From: Bacillus cereus
GTDB taxonomy: Bacteria > Bacillota > Bacilli > Bacillales > Bacillaceae_G
Reading direction: 5' to 3'
NCBI RefSeq assembly: GCF_025917685.1
Contig: NZ_CP089518.1
Span: forward strand, 90,001 to 150,000
Length of the DNA stretch: 60,000 nt
This document shows positions 58,745 to 60,000 of the stretch, piece by piece. A program made the translations under genes and the position numbers. The notes below the pieces were generated by a model, which saw nothing but the letters and a program-made list of their open reading frames with translations, had not been told where the DNA came from and did not search any database. How positions within the stretch are numbered: position 1 is the first letter of the stretch; each line of letters begins with the position of its first letter.

Positions 58745-59356
58745 GTGAATAGCCGCAAGTGGGTACGACTATTTTTTACGACGTTATTTCTGGGTGGGAT
58801 TAGCACAGTCTTAATTGGATTTGTTTTAGAGTGGGACAAGTACGCTAAATTTTTTCAAAATTTCGACGGAAAAGAGATTTTAGCAATTTCTTTTTGGTTG
58901 ATGGGCGTAGGATTTATTTTTAGTGTTATAAGTCAAATGGGGTTCTTTGCGTATTTAACAATCCATCGTTTTGGATTAGGGATGTTTCGGTCATCGGCTT
59001 TATGGAATACGGTGCAACTCTTCTTTATTGCGTTCGTATTGTTTGATTTCGTTTATTTAAGGTCAGTACTTATTGCGAATGGGGAAGTTTCATTAGGGAA
59101 TAACATACTTGTTGCGGGGATGTTATTTGTATTTGGAGCAATTGTCGCATACATAAAGAGTAAAGAAACGAATAAAAAAGCATTTGTGCCCGCTCTGTTC
59201 TTTATGGTTGTTGTAACAATTCTTGAATGGGTACCAGCGCTCCGGATTAATGACACAGATTGGTTATATTTAATGGTGATACCACTTCTATTATGTAATG
59301 CATATCAGTTACTTGTATTGCATCGTTTAATTGGACAAAAGAGTAAGTCAGCTTAA
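58745..59356 (+). CDS. kbaA: KinB-signalling pathway activation protein KbaA
   Basis: KbaA is a membrane protein required for KinB-dependent activation of the sporulation phosphorelay in B. subtilis. The 203-residue product shows about six hydrophobic segments (first at about 8-28, last near 178-195) and little soluble sequence. It starts with GTG at 58745 (MNSRKWVRLFF) after GGGGGA. It lies divergent from gerD with 139 bp between them, and convergent with pdaB. Confidence 0.9.
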   Translation: MNSRKWVRLFFTTLFLGGISTVLIGFVLEWDKYAKFFQNFDGKEILAISFWLMGVGFIFSVISQMGFFAYLTIHRFGLGMFRSSALWNTVQLFFIAFVLFDFVYLRSVLIANGEVSLGNNILVAGMLFVFGAIVAYIKSKETNKKAFVPALFFMVVVTILEWVPALRINDTDWLYLMVIPLLLCNAYQLLVLHRLIGQKSKSA

Positions 59357-59421
59357 TGAGGAGAGAGTGGATTTGTAATTAGCCAGGTTTTTATCATTTT
59401 ATTATTTGTAAATCTCAGGAT

Positions 59422-59465
59422 AAAAAAGCTCCGCTATCTTTCATTAAGATAGCGGAGCTTTTTAT
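59422..59465. terminator. Bidirectional terminator between kbaA and pdaB
   Basis: An 18-bp perfect stem (59423-59440 with 59446-59463) with a 5-nt loop is A-rich on one arm and T-rich on the other, so it can end both the + strand kbaA and the - strand pdaB transcripts. Confidence 0.93.
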
Positions 59466-59490
59466 GTGTGAAGAATCGTGTAGAAAGGAA

Positions 59491-60000
59491 CTACTTAATA
59501 TCTTCGCTTTTCGTACTTGTGTTGGAAATAAGTTGTGATACAGATGTTTGTTCATATCCGTCGCTCTTTAATTTTTGTAAGAGTAATGGTAAAGCCTTAT
59601 TTGTTTGAAGAGCAGAATCAGAAGCGTGTAATAAGACGATATCTCCACCCTTTAAATTGCTAGAGACTGTGGAAACGATTTTATTTACGCCGGGATTTTT
59701 CCAGTCATTTGAATTGTTACTCCAATGAACGACGGTGTATCCGAGTGATTCTGCTATTTTAAGGGTTGTTTTGTTAAAGTCGCCACTAGGTGGGCGTAAT
59801 AGCTTGACTTGTTTTACGCCAAGTTTCGTAAAAACATCTTGCGCTCGCAAAAGATCTCTTCGTATTTCATTTGCTTCTAGTGAATTGTAGGATGTGTAAT
59901 TATAGCCCATACTACCAATCTCATGTCCATCTTTCATGATTCGTTCGACAATATCAGGGTGTCTTTCGGCCCATGCAGCAGAGAGAAAGAAGGTTGCATT
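59491..60000 (-). CDS. pdaB: Polysaccharide deacetylase family sporulation protein PdaB (3' part, start outside window)
   Basis: The minus-strand frame stays open to the right edge, so the gene starts beyond 60000. The Met codon at 59937 is internal. The visible 169 residues belong to the NodB (carbohydrate esterase 4) domain: [36 protein letters not shown] and a C-terminal [12 protein letters not shown]. PdaB is needed in B. subtilis to keep spores stable late in sporulation. The usual second metal motif HxxxH after HEIGS is replaced by MGYNY, so catalysis is doubtful. Confidence 0.92.
   Translation of the reverse strand, partial: NATFFLSAAWAERHPDIVERIMKDGHEIGSMGYNYTSYNSLEANEIRRDLLRAQDVFTKLGVKQVKLLRPPSGDFNKTTLKIAESLGYTVVHWSNNSNDWKNPGVNKIVSTVSSNLKGGDIVLLHASDSALQTNKALPLLLQKLKSDGYEQTSVSQLISNTSTKSEDIK

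Overview
The window is a stretch of core chromosome from a low-G+C, endospore-forming Firmicute. Protein lengths and sequences (for example a 1177-residue RpoB, a 354-residue McsB and an 811-residue ClpC) and a gene order close to that of Bacillus subtilis point to the Bacillus cereus group. I did not resolve the species. Nearly every gene lies on the + strand, co-directional with the rRNA operon at the left edge, as expected near the replication origin.

Layout. Positions 1-2565 hold the 3' four-fifths of a 23S rRNA gene and a complete 5S rRNA gene with its terminator. Positions 2700-7520 are the CtsR heat-shock operon ctsR-mcsA-mcsB-clpC, with a CtsR operator at its promoter. Positions 7577-14139 carry radA, disA, the PIN-TRAM gene yacL, ispD, ispF and gltX. 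A cysteine T-box (14170-14457) then leads into cysE-cysS-mrnC-rlmB-rae1, followed by sigH under its own promoter. Positions 19146-35932 form the transcription/translation block rpmG-secE-nusG-rplK-rplA-rplJ-rplL-rsmC-like-rpoB-rpoC-L7Ae-like-rpsL-rpsG-fusA-tuf. Positions 36084-51006 are the S10-spc-alpha supercluster, from rpsJ to rplQ and including secY, adk, map, infA and rpoA. Next come the energy-coupling-factor module ecfA1-ecfA2-ecfT, truA, and rplM-rpsI. The right end (55518-60000) is a sporulation/germination neighbourhood: a DUF2521 gene, cwlD, salA, gerD (minus strand), kbaA and a pdaB fragment (minus strand) that runs off the edge.

How the genes work together. Most products build or run the ribosome, RNA polymerase and Sec translocon, with RNA-level feedback visible in the leaders: T-box, L10 leader, L13 leader, paired L1-like motifs, and hairpins before rpoB, rpsL, tuf, rpsJ and rpoA. 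The ctsR operon makes the protein-arginine kinase and Clp quality-control system. DisA/RadA couple DNA integrity to c-di-AMP. SigH, KbaA, CwlD, GerD and PdaB belong to entry into sporulation, cortex maturation and germination.

I see no mobile element, prophage, CRISPR array, toxin-antitoxin or defence locus, and no gene cluster of unknown type. The points worth a second look are small: a possible 38-codon reading frame between ctsR and mcsA, two L1-site mimics in front of rplK and rplA, uncharacterised leader hairpins, and a PdaB whose usual metal-binding His motif is absent. Positions of promoters and hairpins were counted by eye and may be off by a base or so.
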